Assembly (NCBI RefSeq): GCF_051200875.1
Contig: NZ_CP195191.1
Span: 3,782,001-3,846,000 of the forward strand
Reading direction: 5' to 3'
Origin: Pseudotabrizicola sp051200875
GTDB taxonomy: Bacteria; Pseudomonadota; Alphaproteobacteria; Rhodobacterales; Rhodobacteraceae
DNA length: 64,000 bases
The notes below the pieces were generated by a model. It worked only from the letters and a program-made list of their open reading frames with translations, did not search any database and was not told the origin of the DNA. A program made the translations under genes and the position numbers. Below, in pieces: positions 34,526 to 43,091 of the stretch (position 1 is the stretch's first letter; every line of letters begins with the position of its first letter).

Positions 34526-34598
34526 GCGGGGGATGGCATCGCCATCCCCCGCAAAATTCTTTGAAGAATTTTGCCCGGTTTCCGGGCGGAAACCGGGC
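34526..34598. repeat. Three adjacent perfect inverted repeats between glpX and recJ
   Basis: IR 1 is gcgggggatggc-atc-gccatcccccgc (34526-34552). IR 2 is aaaattct-ttga-agaatttt (34553-34572). IR 3 is gcccggttt-ccgggcgg-aaaccgggc (34573-34598). They follow one another with no spacing in the 114-bp glpX-recJ gap. At least one could terminate glpX, but three in series is unusual. Confidence 0.8.
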
Positions 34599-34604
34599 GC
34601 ACCC

Positions 34605-35570
34605 TTATTTGATTGGGTTGCGATAGGTCATCCGACGCACCGAGCCGGTTTTGGAGCGCATCAGGATGGTTTCTGCGGTCAGATAGCCCGGTTCTCGCTT
34701 GATGCCCGACAATAGGCTTCCGTCGGTTACGCCGGTGGCCGCAAAGATCACATCGCCGCGCACCAGATCGTCTCGGGTATAGACGCGGTCGAAATTGGTG
34801 ATGCCGGCCTTTTTGGCGCGGCCGCGTTCGTCATCGTTGCGGAACAGCAGCTTGCCAAAGAACTGGCCGCCCATGCATTTCAGGGCCGCCGCCGCCAGCA
34901 CGCCTTCGGGCGCACCGCCCGAGCCCATATACATGTCGATGCCGGTCACCTGCGGTTCGGCGCAATGCATGACACCTGCCACATCGCCATCGGTGATCAG
35001 GCGAATGGAGGCGCCAGTCGAGCGGATTTCGGCAATCAGTTCTTCGTGACGCGGACGTTCCAGCACGCAGACCGTGATGTTTTCGGTCGACACGCCTTTC
35101 GCTGCGGCCAAGGCAGAGACGCGTTCCGATGGGCTCATCGCCATGGTGACGGTGCCGGGTTTGTAGCCGGGGCCGATGGCCAGCTTGTCCATGTAGACGT
35201 CGGGCGCGTGCAAAAGTGTGCCACGGGGGGCCATCGCGATCACGGTCAGGGCGTTCGGCATGTCCTTGGCGGTCAGTGTCGTGCCTTCCAGCGGATCAAG
35301 CGCGATGTCGACCGCCGGGCCGTTGCCTGAACCGACCTCTTCGCCGATATAGAGCATCGGCGCTTCATCACGCTCGCCTTCCCCAATCACCACCACGCCG
35401 GAAATGTCCAGCAGGTTCAACTGGTCGCGCATCGCATTGACAGCGGCCTGATCTGCCGCCTTTTCGTCGCCGCGCCCGATCAGCCGTGCTGAGGCCAAGG
35501 CCGCAGCCTCGGACACGCGGGCAAGGCCCAAGGAAAGGAGGCGGTCCTGGAATTCGGCGGCATTGGCCAT
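34605..35570 (-). CDS. glpX: Fructose-1,6-bisphosphatase class II
   Basis: The 321-residue protein is a GlpX: it has the metal motifs GEGERDEAPMLYIGE (about 62-76) and DIALDPLEGTTLT (about 87-99) of class II fructose-1,6-bisphosphatases, plus the MGSGGAPEGVLAA loop (about 214-226). In phototrophic and heterotrophic Rhodobacterales this enzyme serves gluconeogenesis (and the Calvin cycle where present). It lies between hom and recJ on the same strand, a conserved order in the family. Confidence 0.96.
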   Translation of the reverse strand: MANAAEFQDRLLSLGLARVSEAAALASARLIGRGDEKAADQAAVNAMRDQLNLLDISGVVVIGEGERDEAPMLYIGEEVGSGNGPAVDIALDPLEGTTLTAKDMPNALTVIAMAPRGTLLHAPDVYMDKLAIGPGYKPGTVTMAMSPSERVSALAAAKGVSTENITVCVLERPRHEELIAEIRSTGASIRLITDGDVAGVMHCAEPQVTGIDMYMGSGGAPEGVLAAAALKCMGGQFFGKLLFRNDDERGRAKKAGITNFDRVYTRDDLVRGDVIFAATGVTDGSLLSGIKREPGYLTAETILMRSKTGSVRRMTYRNPIK

Positions 35571-35663
35571 GATCTGTCCCTTTTGGTGATTATCTTGCCG
35601 TGGGCATAGCTTCTGCGTGTGCTCGGGGCAAGTTTGGTGGCGCTAACAGTCCGCGACGCGTTG

Positions 35664-36764
35664 TCAGCGTTTGGCGCGAAGTGTGGCCGCCTGTTCCAGA
35701 AGAGAGGCATAACAGGCATCAAGACCCGAGGCGGTGTCTCTGTCGCCATCGGCGGCGGGGTCTTTCCGGGTTTGCAGCAGCGTCATCAGGCCGATCTCCG
35801 ACCGCAGAAAGCTGTCGGTCGGGACCAGATCGGCAAAAGGTTGCCGCGCCTCGACCCAGCCGACGGGAAGACCCGGATCGGACAGGAAAGCCGTCTCGCA
35901 GGTCTTGGCTGTTGCCGGGCAATGGGCCGAACAGAAGGCCGATATGAGGGAAAGTTCAGGGCGGCCTGCAAGCAGCGCCCGAGCGCGGGCCAAGGTTTCC
36001 GCAGAAAGCGGTGTGGTCCGTTGACCTGCAATTGCTAGGGCTGACATCGCTGCGGCATCCTCCAATCTGGCGGCGACGGTGTTCGGGTCCATCGCGGCCA
36101 GCACCGGCTGGAGATGTGCGTCAAACGGGCCGGCCCGCCCCGTTTCGCGCAGCCTTGCAAGGGTCATCCACGCGGCCAGTCGGTCTTTTTTCAACAGATC
36201 GGCCAGCAGGGCCCCATCCCCCGAAGTGGCCTGAAAACTCAGCCGCGAGGTCAATCCCAGCGCCAAAAGCCAATCCGGCCGATCCTGATGTAGAAAGACC
36301 TCCGGTATCTTGCCGCCAAGCCCGGTGGCTTGAAGGTAGTTCAGCAGCAGCATGTCCGCTTTTGCGCCTTCGCCAAAGGCAATCAGGGCCTCAGCCCTTG
36401 TGATCAGTTCGTCGGGTGATCCGGCTGCACCTGCCGCCCAGTGGGCGGTGGCCGCGTGTTGCTCTGCGGCCAGCGCGCCAAGGGGGGCGCCATTCACCTT
36501 TCGCAGGCGGTTTCGTTCGGCAAGGCTTCCTTTGGGCGGTGTCCATAAAAGGGCAAAGGGCAGAACGGCCAAGGCCGCTGCATTGCCAGCCTCGGCCAAG
36601 GCGTGCAGGGCGTCATTTGACAACGGATCGTCCCCGGTCAGCGCGCGGGTCACGGCCTCGCGATAGGCTGGGTCTTCGGCTCCGGCGACCGGCTGCGCCA
36701 AAGCGGGCAGGGCGGTTGCCAAAGACAGAGCAAGGAATAGCGGCGCGGTAAGATGCACAATCAT
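35664..36764 (-). CDS. Exported alpha-helical protein of unknown function
   Basis: No family recognised. The 366-residue product has a signal peptide (hydrophobic core about 6-20, cleavage near ALA at 21-23). The mature part is alanine- and leucine-rich with helix-repeat character (many paired A/L helices, as in TPR/Sel1-like solenoids) and a cysteine cluster near residue 285 (CSAHCPATAKTC). It lies between glpX and homoserine dehydrogenase on their strand. The periplasm is the expected location; a scaffold-like role is a guess from the solenoid pattern. Confidence 0.75.
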   Translation of the reverse strand: MIVHLTAPLFLALSLATALPALAQPVAGAEDPAYREAVTRALTGDDPLSNDALHALAEAGNAAALAVLPFALLWTPPKGSLAERNRLRKVNGAPLGALAAEQHAATAHWAAGAAGSPDELITRAEALIAFGEGAKADMLLLNYLQATGLGGKIPEVFLHQDRPDWLLALGLTSRLSFQATSGDGALLADLLKKDRLAAWMTLARLRETGRAGPFDAHLQPVLAAMDPNTVAARLEDAAAMSALAIAGQRTTPLSAETLARARALLAGRPELSLISAFCSAHCPATAKTCETAFLSDPGLPVGWVEARQPFADLVPTDSFLRSEIGLMTLLQTRKDPAADGDRDTASGLDACYASLLEQAATLRAKR

Positions 36765-36841
36765 TGCGGCCTGCCAATCGAATAACTAATCGGCAAAGCA
36801 TCCGGCGGGTTCGTCACCCTGTCAATGAGTCGGCGCGGGCC

Positions 36842-38146
36842 TTAGACCTCTTCGATGCGGATCGCCACAGGGGCGCCGACCAAGACCCCGGTTGCCCCGA
36901 ATTGCGTCATGGCATGGGCAATATCGGCAGGGGCGGCCTTGTGCGTGACCAAAAGGACAGTCGCCTTGTCATCGGCTTCGCCGGGCTGGTTCAACTGGCG
37001 CATCTGGTCGATAGAGATGCCCGCATCGCCGATGCAGGTGGCAATCTTGGCCAGTGCACCGGGTTTGTCCAAAAGGGTCATCCGCAGGTAATAGGCCGCA
37101 GGCGTGGCCGATTTCGCGGCAATCGGCTCTTTCAGGCTGCTTGCGGGCTGGCCAAAAGTCGAAATCCGAAACCCGCGCGCAAGGTCGATCACATCGCCCA
37201 TCACGGCGCTGGCGGTCGGGCCTTCGCCTGCACCGGGGCCGCGCATCACGATCTGGCCGACGCTGTCGCCTTCGAGGACCACCATGTTTGTGCCGCCCTG
37301 CAACTGGCCCAAAGGACTTTCGGCGGGGACAAGGCAGGGCGTCATGCGCTGTTCCAGCCCGCGGCCGGTCAGTTGCGCCACGCCCAGCAGCTTGATGTGA
37401 TAGCCCATGTCATCGGCCAGCTCGATATCTTCGATCGAGACATTGCCGATGCCTTCAAGTTCCACCTTGTCGAAGGCGACCTTTGTGCCAAAGGCGATCG
37501 AGGACAAAAGCGACAGCTTGTGACCTGCGTCGATCCCCCCAACGTCAAGGTTCGGGTCGGCCTCCAGATAGCCCAGCTTGCGGGCCTCTTCGAAGACCGT
37601 CTCATAGGTCAGACCCTCGTTCTGCATGCGGGTCAGGATGTAGTTGCAGCTGCCGTTCATCACGCCCATGACGCGGGTGATGCGGTTGCCTGCCAGCCCT
37701 TCGGTCAGGGCCTTGATCACCGGGATGCCGCCCGCAACGGCGGCCTCAAACCGGATCACACGGCCCTTCGCTTCGGCGGCTACGGCCAGTTCCTGACCGT
37801 AATGGGCCAAAAGGGCCTTGTTTGCCGTCACCACATCCTTGCCCGACGCGATGGCGGCTTCGGTCGCCAGACGGGCCGCGCCTTCATGGCCGCCCATGAC
37901 CTCGACAAACACGTCCACATCGTCGCGCTGGGCCAAGGCCACCGGATCGGTTTCCCACGCATAAGCCGACAAGTCAGCGTCGCGGTTCTTCTTTGGGTCG
38001 CGTGCCGAAACCGCGGTGATCACCACAGGGCGACCGGCGCGGGCGGCGATCAGATCGGCATGGCGCTGCACGATCTTGACCACGCCAATGCCGACGGTTC
38101 CAAGACCAGCCAGACCAAGACGAAGGGGCGAGGCAGGGGAAGACAT
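36842..38146 (-). CDS. hom: Homoserine dehydrogenase
   Basis: From the ATG at 38146 the product is 434 residues, with an N-terminal Rossmann fold (LAGLGTVGIGVV, about 11-22), the catalytic core (EAAVAGGIPVIKAL, about 132-145; ILTRMQNEG), and a C-terminal ACT domain (from about 350: YYLRMTLLDKPGALAKI) for threonine feedback. It reduces aspartate semialdehyde to homoserine. The frame extends 26 codons further upstream without homology, so the inner ATG was taken. A small lipoprotein gene precedes it by about 120 bp. Confidence 0.95.
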   Translation of the reverse strand: MSSPASPLRLGLAGLGTVGIGVVKIVQRHADLIAARAGRPVVITAVSARDPKKNRDADLSAYAWETDPVALAQRDDVDVFVEVMGGHEGAARLATEAAIASGKDVVTANKALLAHYGQELAVAAEAKGRVIRFEAAVAGGIPVIKALTEGLAGNRITRVMGVMNGSCNYILTRMQNEGLTYETVFEEARKLGYLEADPNLDVGGIDAGHKLSLLSSIAFGTKVAFDKVELEGIGNVSIEDIELADDMGYHIKLLGVAQLTGRGLEQRMTPCLVPAESPLGQLQGGTNMVVLEGDSVGQIVMRGPGAGEGPTASAVMGDVIDLARGFRISTFGQPASSLKEPIAAKSATPAAYYLRMTLLDKPGALAKIATCIGDAGISIDQMRQLNQPGEADDKATVLLVTHKAAPADIAHAMTQFGATGVLVGAPVAIRIEEV

Positions 38147-38268
38147 GGAACACTCCGTCGGCTGATTGCGTTTCGCTCTTAGCCCGTCTTTTGGGGCAAG
38201 GCAACGCGGGCAGGGTGCGGCCAATGCGGGAAGTTCGGGTTGTGGCCGTCTGGTGCGGTTTTGCCGGG

Positions 38269-38511
38269 TTACATCCGCCGCAAGAGGGCGGCACGGGCGC
38301 GCAAAGCGGCAAGTCGCGCTTCCAGCGAGCCGGTATTGGCCCCATCGCGGGCCAAGGCGTCTGCTTGAGCAAGGATTTCATCCAAGGGCAACAGGCGCGT
38401 CTCGGCCTTTGAGACTGAAGCACTGGTTTCCATGCTGACGCCCGTGTCCGGCAGGGGAGAGCAAGCCGAAAGCGCCAGCACCGTCATCCCGGCCAGAAAT
38501 CGCAGGCGCAT
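38269..38511 (-). CDS. Small lipoprotein of unknown function
   Basis: From the ATG at 38511 (MRLRFLAGMTVLALSAC) the product is 80 residues. The lipobox LSAC places the lipidated cysteine at residue 17. The remainder is short and helical, with an LEARLAALRARAALL amphipathic end. It probably sits in the periplasm, anchored to the inner or outer membrane. An upstream ATG (38529) in the same frame gives six more residues. Function unknown. Confidence 0.65.
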   Translation of the reverse strand: MRLRFLAGMTVLALSACSPLPDTGVSMETSASVSKAETRLLPLDEILAQADALARDGANTGSLEARLAALRARAALLRRM

Positions 38512-38768
38512 CGGGACGTGGTGGGGCATGGAACTCTCTCTGAAAAGGCGACTGGTCTTGCAGGGCGAAACCTATGCCGACACGCCTTGCAGAGCAAGCC
38601 AAAGGAACGAACGGCCGAAATTGCCATCTTTGCAGGCAGAGCGTGCCGGAAAGGCCCTGCTTTGGTCTCGACGGGAAGGCAAGCGTCGCCTATCTGAAGA
38701 ACGCGGATCGGGGCGCGCCTGCAAAGGCCCGCTCATTTCCCGCCCCACGCAGGAACAAGGTCAAGAAC

Positions 38769-39266
38769 ATGGCAAGCGAAAAGAACGACACTGTCATCGC
38801 CCGGATGCAGCCCTCTTTGCCGCGACGCGTGATCGGCACCGGCCTTCTTGCCGCGCTTGGGCTGTTCTTTCTGGCGGTCGCCACACAATCCTTGGCGGGG
38901 TCGCCGGCCTTGATGATCTTTCTGGTCGCGTTTTCCGGCCTGATCCTGTGGCTGGCCGTTCGGCTTTGGCAAGGCACGACCATTGGGCTGGAACTGACAG
39001 AAACCGAATTCCGCGATACGACGGGCCGCGTGTTGGTGACGCTCGATCAGGTCCATTCGGTCGAGAAGGGGGCCTTGGCGCTGAAACCGGCTGGCGGGTT
39101 CACCATCGTCACCAAGACCTCGGGGCCGCGGGGATGGGTGCCGGGGCTGTGGTGGCGGGCCGGCAACCGGATCGGGGTCGGGGGCGTGACGCACCGCCAC
39201 GAAGCGCGGTTCGTGGCGGAAATGATGGACGATCTGATCAAGGGCAACCGCCCGTTTTCGGCCTGA
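38769..39266 (+). CDS. Conserved membrane protein with C-terminal soluble domain
   Basis: No named family recognised. The 165-residue product (ATG at 38769, AGGTCAAGAAC upstream) has two transmembrane helices in close succession (about 19-42 and 45-66), then about 100 residues of mixed strand pattern with TGRVLVTLDQVHSVEKGALALKP, resembling a PH-like (YdbT/YcxB) membrane-associated fold. Frame extension upstream to 38574 has no homology. Its stop codon touches the stop of the next, convergent gene: TGA at 39264-39266, TCA at 39267. Confidence 0.7.
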   Translation: MASEKNDTVIARMQPSLPRRVIGTGLLAALGLFFLAVATQSLAGSPALMIFLVAFSGLILWLAVRLWQGTTIGLELTETEFRDTTGRVLVTLDQVHSVEKGALALKPAGGFTIVTKTSGPRGWVPGLWWRAGNRIGVGGVTHRHEARFVAEMMDDLIKGNRPFSA

Positions 39267-39866
39267 TCAGCCGCAGGCGACGCCTTCAAGGCAGATCCGC
39301 GGCACAAAGCGCGGCCGTGTGATGATGAACTGCTGGAATACTTCTTCGCCCAAATACATGAAGAAGGCCGGAGATTGCTCGAACGCCGGGGTGAATTCCA
39401 TGTTGGATTCCACCAGCGTGACCGAGTCGCCATCAGCAAGCATCGGAATGTGCTGCGCAAGGCCCTGAAGGCTTTCGGTGGTCAATTCCGGAAGTTCGTT
39501 GTTGGGCGAGCGGGACCAGACAACCTCAAACTGGTTGCGCACGCCGCTAAAGGTGATGCTGGTCACGCGCATCTCAACAGGCAATTCGTCACCCACCATA
39601 TATTGCAGCAGGTCGTGCAGGCCCGTCAGATAGGCCATCGAAATCGGCCGTGTCTCACGCGAGATCATGTCGGAAACCGTGTAAGTGGCCTTTTGCGAGG
39701 TGTTCAGTGAACGGAACGCGTCCCAATAGGTGTAAACACCCATCGTACAAAAGATGAAAACCGGGATCGTGAGGATCACTTCGATCGCCATCACACCGTC
39801 TTCGCGGCGGGTGAATTTCCGAGCGGCGTCGGAAAGGTATTTTGCTACAGTCTTGAACATCGTCAC
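39267..39866 (-). CDS. TadE-like pseudopilin/envelope protein
   Basis: The 199-residue protein has a short positive start, then FTRREDGVMAIEVIL and a transmembrane helix (about 25-50), the TadE/TadG pseudopilin plan. The remaining 150 residues would lie in the periplasm. It is last in a minus-strand trio (vWA-TadG, TadE, TadE). Tad proteins assemble Flp pili; no pilus ATPase or secretin is in the window, so this is an outlying cluster. Confidence 0.75.
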   Translation of the reverse strand: MTMFKTVAKYLSDAARKFTRREDGVMAIEVILTIPVFIFCTMGVYTYWDAFRSLNTSQKATYTVSDMISRETRPISMAYLTGLHDLLQYMVGDELPVEMRVTSITFSGVRNQFEVVWSRSPNNELPELTTESLQGLAQHIPMLADGDSVTLVESNMEFTPAFEQSPAFFMYLGEEVFQQFIITRPRFVPRICLEGVACG

Positions 39867-39872
39867 ATCACC

Positions 39873-40409
39873 TCAGGACGGTTCGTTCACAAAGGCCGAC
39901 ACAGCCGCCATGCCGTAACCGCCAAACTCGTCCAGGTCCAACATCGCGGCAAGGCCCGTGCCGGGGAACAGAGGAGTGACGATCACGCAAGCGCGGATCA
40001 GCATGATCTGGTTCTGCGAGCCGGGGTTGTAGGTCACCACGGGCTGGATATCTTCCTCGCGGTCGACACAGCTGACGGGCGCTGCTGGCATTTCCCATGT
40101 ATTGGTGTTGATCGGGCGCATCTCGATCATGATGTTGCCCCTGCAATCGGCAACGATCTTGGCGCGTTCGCAGATTTCATCTTTCAACGCGTCCGAGCTT
40201 GGGTCGACCATCCGACCCAAGCGCAGGTCGCGCATCGCGACATCGGTCGCGAATTCCAGAATGACCTGTTTGGTCATCAAGAGGCCAAGCTCAACGGCGA
40301 ACAGGAACAGGCCCAAGATCACCGGGAACATCAGGGCGAACTCGACCGTGGCGATGCCGTCTTCGCGTCGCCGGAACCGACGAAGGGCTATGATCAAACG
40401 GTTGCTCAT
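39873..40409 (-). CDS. tadE: TadE-like pseudopilin
   Basis: A 178-residue protein with the sequence FRRREDGIATVEFALMFPV (about 9-27), the glutamate of which is the diagnostic residue of type IV pilin-like processing sites in TadE, followed by one transmembrane helix. The rest is a compact periplasmic domain with three cysteines. It begins four bases into the stop of the vWA gene (ATGA), so both are co-translated. Confidence 0.83.
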   Translation of the reverse strand: MSNRLIIALRRFRRREDGIATVEFALMFPVILGLFLFAVELGLLMTKQVILEFATDVAMRDLRLGRMVDPSSDALKDEICERAKIVADCRGNIMIEMRPINTNTWEMPAAPVSCVDREEDIQPVVTYNPGSQNQIMLIRACVIVTPLFPGTGLAAMLDLDEFGGYGMAAVSAFVNEPS

Positions 40410-42031
40410 TGGGTCAGTCTCAGCTGGCTGATGTTCGAGGCGATGGCGCGGAAGGCCGATTGGATTTCCAGACCTGCCGCGTTGAAATAATGGCTTGGCG
40501 TGGTCGAGCAGGCTTGGATCTGGGCTTGGCCATTGGCCGGCGCTTCGAAGGCGATGCCGTAGACGATCACGTCGTTGTCACGCGCCCGGTTGCACACGCC
40601 CTGCAACTGGCTGTCCATGTCCGTCGTCGCGGTCTTGCTGCGGAACATGTCCATCGTCGAGTAGTAGACCGAACTGCTGTTGCCATTGGCGCGGGCGTAA
40701 AGCTGCCAGGCGACCCAAGTCATGCGCAGGTTTTCCCAAACCTGGTTCCATTTTTGGCGCGCCGCACGGGTGCTGTCAGGCCAAGGCTGGCTGCGCCATT
40801 CATTGCGATGCGGCACCCAGTAGTCATTGCTGGTGTTCGCCCGGTTCTGGTAAAGGGAATAATAACCGTCGCTGCCTTTGAAGATCGGCGAATCCTCGGT
40901 CCGATAACCGCTGTTCAGGCGTTCTTCGGCGAAATGTTCGCCATCGGTCATCAGAACCACGACCTTCATCGCTTCATTGTCAACATAGTTATACGGGCGA
41001 CCGGCAAACTGCGCGGGCGTGCGACCGGTAGCGACCATGGCGCTGGTGATGGCGCGCGACTCCGGATCCAGCAGCGCCATGCCCCATTTCATGCCAGCGT
41101 TGATCGAGGTCGCACCGCCAGCCGTCAGACCGTCGATATGGTTTTCAAGGCGCGAGATGACGTTGGTGGCGGGCAAAATCACATTGTTTGTCGATTGCAG
41201 GCACCAGCGGTTGGCCGGGTTTGGCGTTGCCGAAGAACCCGTCGCCGAAACGTAGCTGGTGCTGTAGCTGGTGCTAGAGAAGGTGTCGACATGCCCGGTC
41301 ACCGGCATCGTGGTCGTAATCGGCAGGCCAAGACCCGAATAGACGGATGACGGCAGGTCAAAACAGTTCACATCCGTGACGTTGTGGTCGTTGGTCCGGT
41401 TGATGAACAGGTTCTGCATTTCCTGCGACATGTTCACCTGGCCGTTATAGGGCACGATAAAGATCGAAATTCGGCCTTCGCCATCGGCTTCCAGCACCGT
41501 GCGGACAAACTCTTTGGCCGCCGTTTTCAGGTTTGTCAGCTTTGCCCCGCCCATCGAGCCAGAAACGTCCAGAACAAGCGCGATTTCCACATTGGTGATG
41601 CGCTGTTCAGCCTCTGAGAAGGCGCGTGCCTCGATCTGATCAACGACTTCGGTCTGGTAGAGGCGCAGGAAAATCGGGTTGGTGTCCGCGCGCGCCTCTG
41701 CCGCGACGGTGCGGAAGTTCATCCCGGTCGTGACGCGCACATCCTTTAGCTGGTCCGACAAGCCAGCCTTGTCAAAGTAGTCCCGAACAACCGCCTCAGG
41801 ATCCAGATCCTGCGTGATCGAGGCCGAGGCCAGCGTCGCCCGGTCAAGGGTCTGCTGCAATTCATTGCGTGTGGTTTCGAACCGCATGATGTCGACGCCC
41901 ATGCCCGCAAGCATCAGCATCAGCAGCATCAGCACGACGGCAAAAAAGAGGATCGTGCCGTCTTCGTTGCGAACAAAGGCCGTCCAAGGGGACAGACGGG
42001 TGTTGGCAGCAGGTTTGGCGTCGCGGTTCAT
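40406..42031 (-). CDS. tadG: TadG-like protein with von Willebrand factor A domain
   Basis: From the ATG at 42031 (AAGGATG ribosome site) the product is 541 residues. An N-terminal TadG domain begins FVRNEDGTILFFAVVLMLL and has one transmembrane helix (about 25-45). From about residue 150 a vWA domain follows: the MIDAS motif DVSGSMGGAK (about 155-164), later VVLMTDGEHF (about 304-313). The vWA part may bind metal and a surface partner. It is first in the minus-strand cluster of three pilus genes; the divergent 42.0-42.7 kb spacer holds its promoter. Confidence 0.85.
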   Translation of the reverse strand: MNRDAKPAANTRLSPWTAFVRNEDGTILFFAVVLMLLMLMLAGMGVDIMRFETTRNELQQTLDRATLASASITQDLDPEAVVRDYFDKAGLSDQLKDVRVTTGMNFRTVAAEARADTNPIFLRLYQTEVVDQIEARAFSEAEQRITNVEIALVLDVSGSMGGAKLTNLKTAAKEFVRTVLEADGEGRISIFIVPYNGQVNMSQEMQNLFINRTNDHNVTDVNCFDLPSSVYSGLGLPITTTMPVTGHVDTFSSTSYSTSYVSATGSSATPNPANRWCLQSTNNVILPATNVISRLENHIDGLTAGGATSINAGMKWGMALLDPESRAITSAMVATGRTPAQFAGRPYNYVDNEAMKVVVLMTDGEHFAEERLNSGYRTEDSPIFKGSDGYYSLYQNRANTSNDYWVPHRNEWRSQPWPDSTRAARQKWNQVWENLRMTWVAWQLYARANGNSSSVYYSTMDMFRSKTATTDMDSQLQGVCNRARDNDVIVYGIAFEAPANGQAQIQACSTTPSHYFNAAGLEIQSAFRAIASNISQLRLTQ

Positions 42032-42667
42032 ATTCACATCCTTGTTAAAGCCGAAACCCGCCCCCACGGAATTCTGGCCACACTATCGCTCGCCGAAGAA
42101 ACGGGGACAGCGCGGCAAAATTGTGGCGATGGTGCATCCGCAGTATGATTGCCCACTGGAATATGAACGATCATCAAGGCTGTTTGTTTATTGTATCCCT
42201 GATGGATACGACAGACATCCAAACGGCTGTGTAAAGACGCCTAAAATTAGAATCTGATTCGATAAAAGACGGCCTTACCCCGGTTCTGCCCCGATTTTTT
42301 TACCTATTGCAGGCAAATTTTCCAAAAGTCAGGCGATCTGGCCCGCGACTTGCATACCCACCTCTAACGGCGGGAAACCTGTCAAATTCTTAACGCGGAC
42401 ACACCGGCACGCGTCGAGATGCGGCTTTTTCCCTCTGTCGAACTTGGAACTCTGGGGCAGGGTGCGATGCAGCAAGCGAAGAACAATCACTCGGCAAACT
42501 TCCCGTTCGGCGCGGATGCTTGCGCGGTTCCGCCGGGCAAATTTGGCGCCAATTCGGCAAAGAGGGACACATTTTTTATGAAATTGCCTTCTGAGCGGCA
42601 CATTATGGACGAAATCTGGGGACTAAGTGCAATCACAGGTTTTGTAATGCGTTGTGGGAGAACCCAA
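42032..42667. other. Divergent promoter spacer between the two Tad-like gene groups
   Basis: About 636 bp with no supported gene; predicted frames here are random. It must contain promoters for both pilus gene sets. An inverted repeat gtatcc-ctgat-ggatac (42193-42209) and nearby AT-rich DNA (42180-42270) are candidate regulatory sites. Confidence 0.6.
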
Positions 42668-43087
42668 ATGCACCATTTTTTCAAGCGGTTTGTTACTGGT
42701 TCCAATGTTCCACGCTTCGTCCGCCAGGAAGAGGGCTCGGCCACCGTCGAGTTCGTCATTTGGCTGCCCGTTCTGCTGGTCGTTATGGCGATCATCGCAG
42801 ACGCCTCTTTGGTTTTTGGATCCCGCTCAACCATCATGCGCGTCATGCAGGACACGAACCGGGCAGTTTCCGTGGGCAAGATCATGGATCTGACTGAAGC
42901 CGAAGAATACCTCACCGAAACGCTGGCTTCGGTCGCGCCAAATGCCGAGGTTGCAACCACGGTCGACAAGGGCGTGATCACCAGCATTGTCACTGTACCG
43001 CTGAGTGACCTGACTGCATTGGGCCTGATCTCAAAGTTCTACAATATGAACTTGACGATCGCCTCACAGCATCTTTCAGAAGGGTAA
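42668..43087 (+). CDS. TadE-like pseudopilin
   Basis: From the ATG at 42668 (GGGAG nine bases upstream) the product is 139 residues. It begins MHHFFKRFVTG, then RQEEGSATVEFVIWLPVLLVV (given in part: EEGSATVEFVIW), the TadE signature with the invariant glutamate, and one helix (about 27-48). The periplasmic remainder is small. It is the first gene of a plus-strand pair with the next TadG-like gene (four-base gap). Confidence 0.8.
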   Translation: MHHFFKRFVTGSNVPRFVRQEEGSATVEFVIWLPVLLVVMAIIADASLVFGSRSTIMRVMQDTNRAVSVGKIMDLTEAEEYLTETLASVAPNAEVATTVDKGVITSIVTVPLSDLTALGLISKFYNMNLTIASQHLSEG

Positions 43088-43091
43088 AGCC

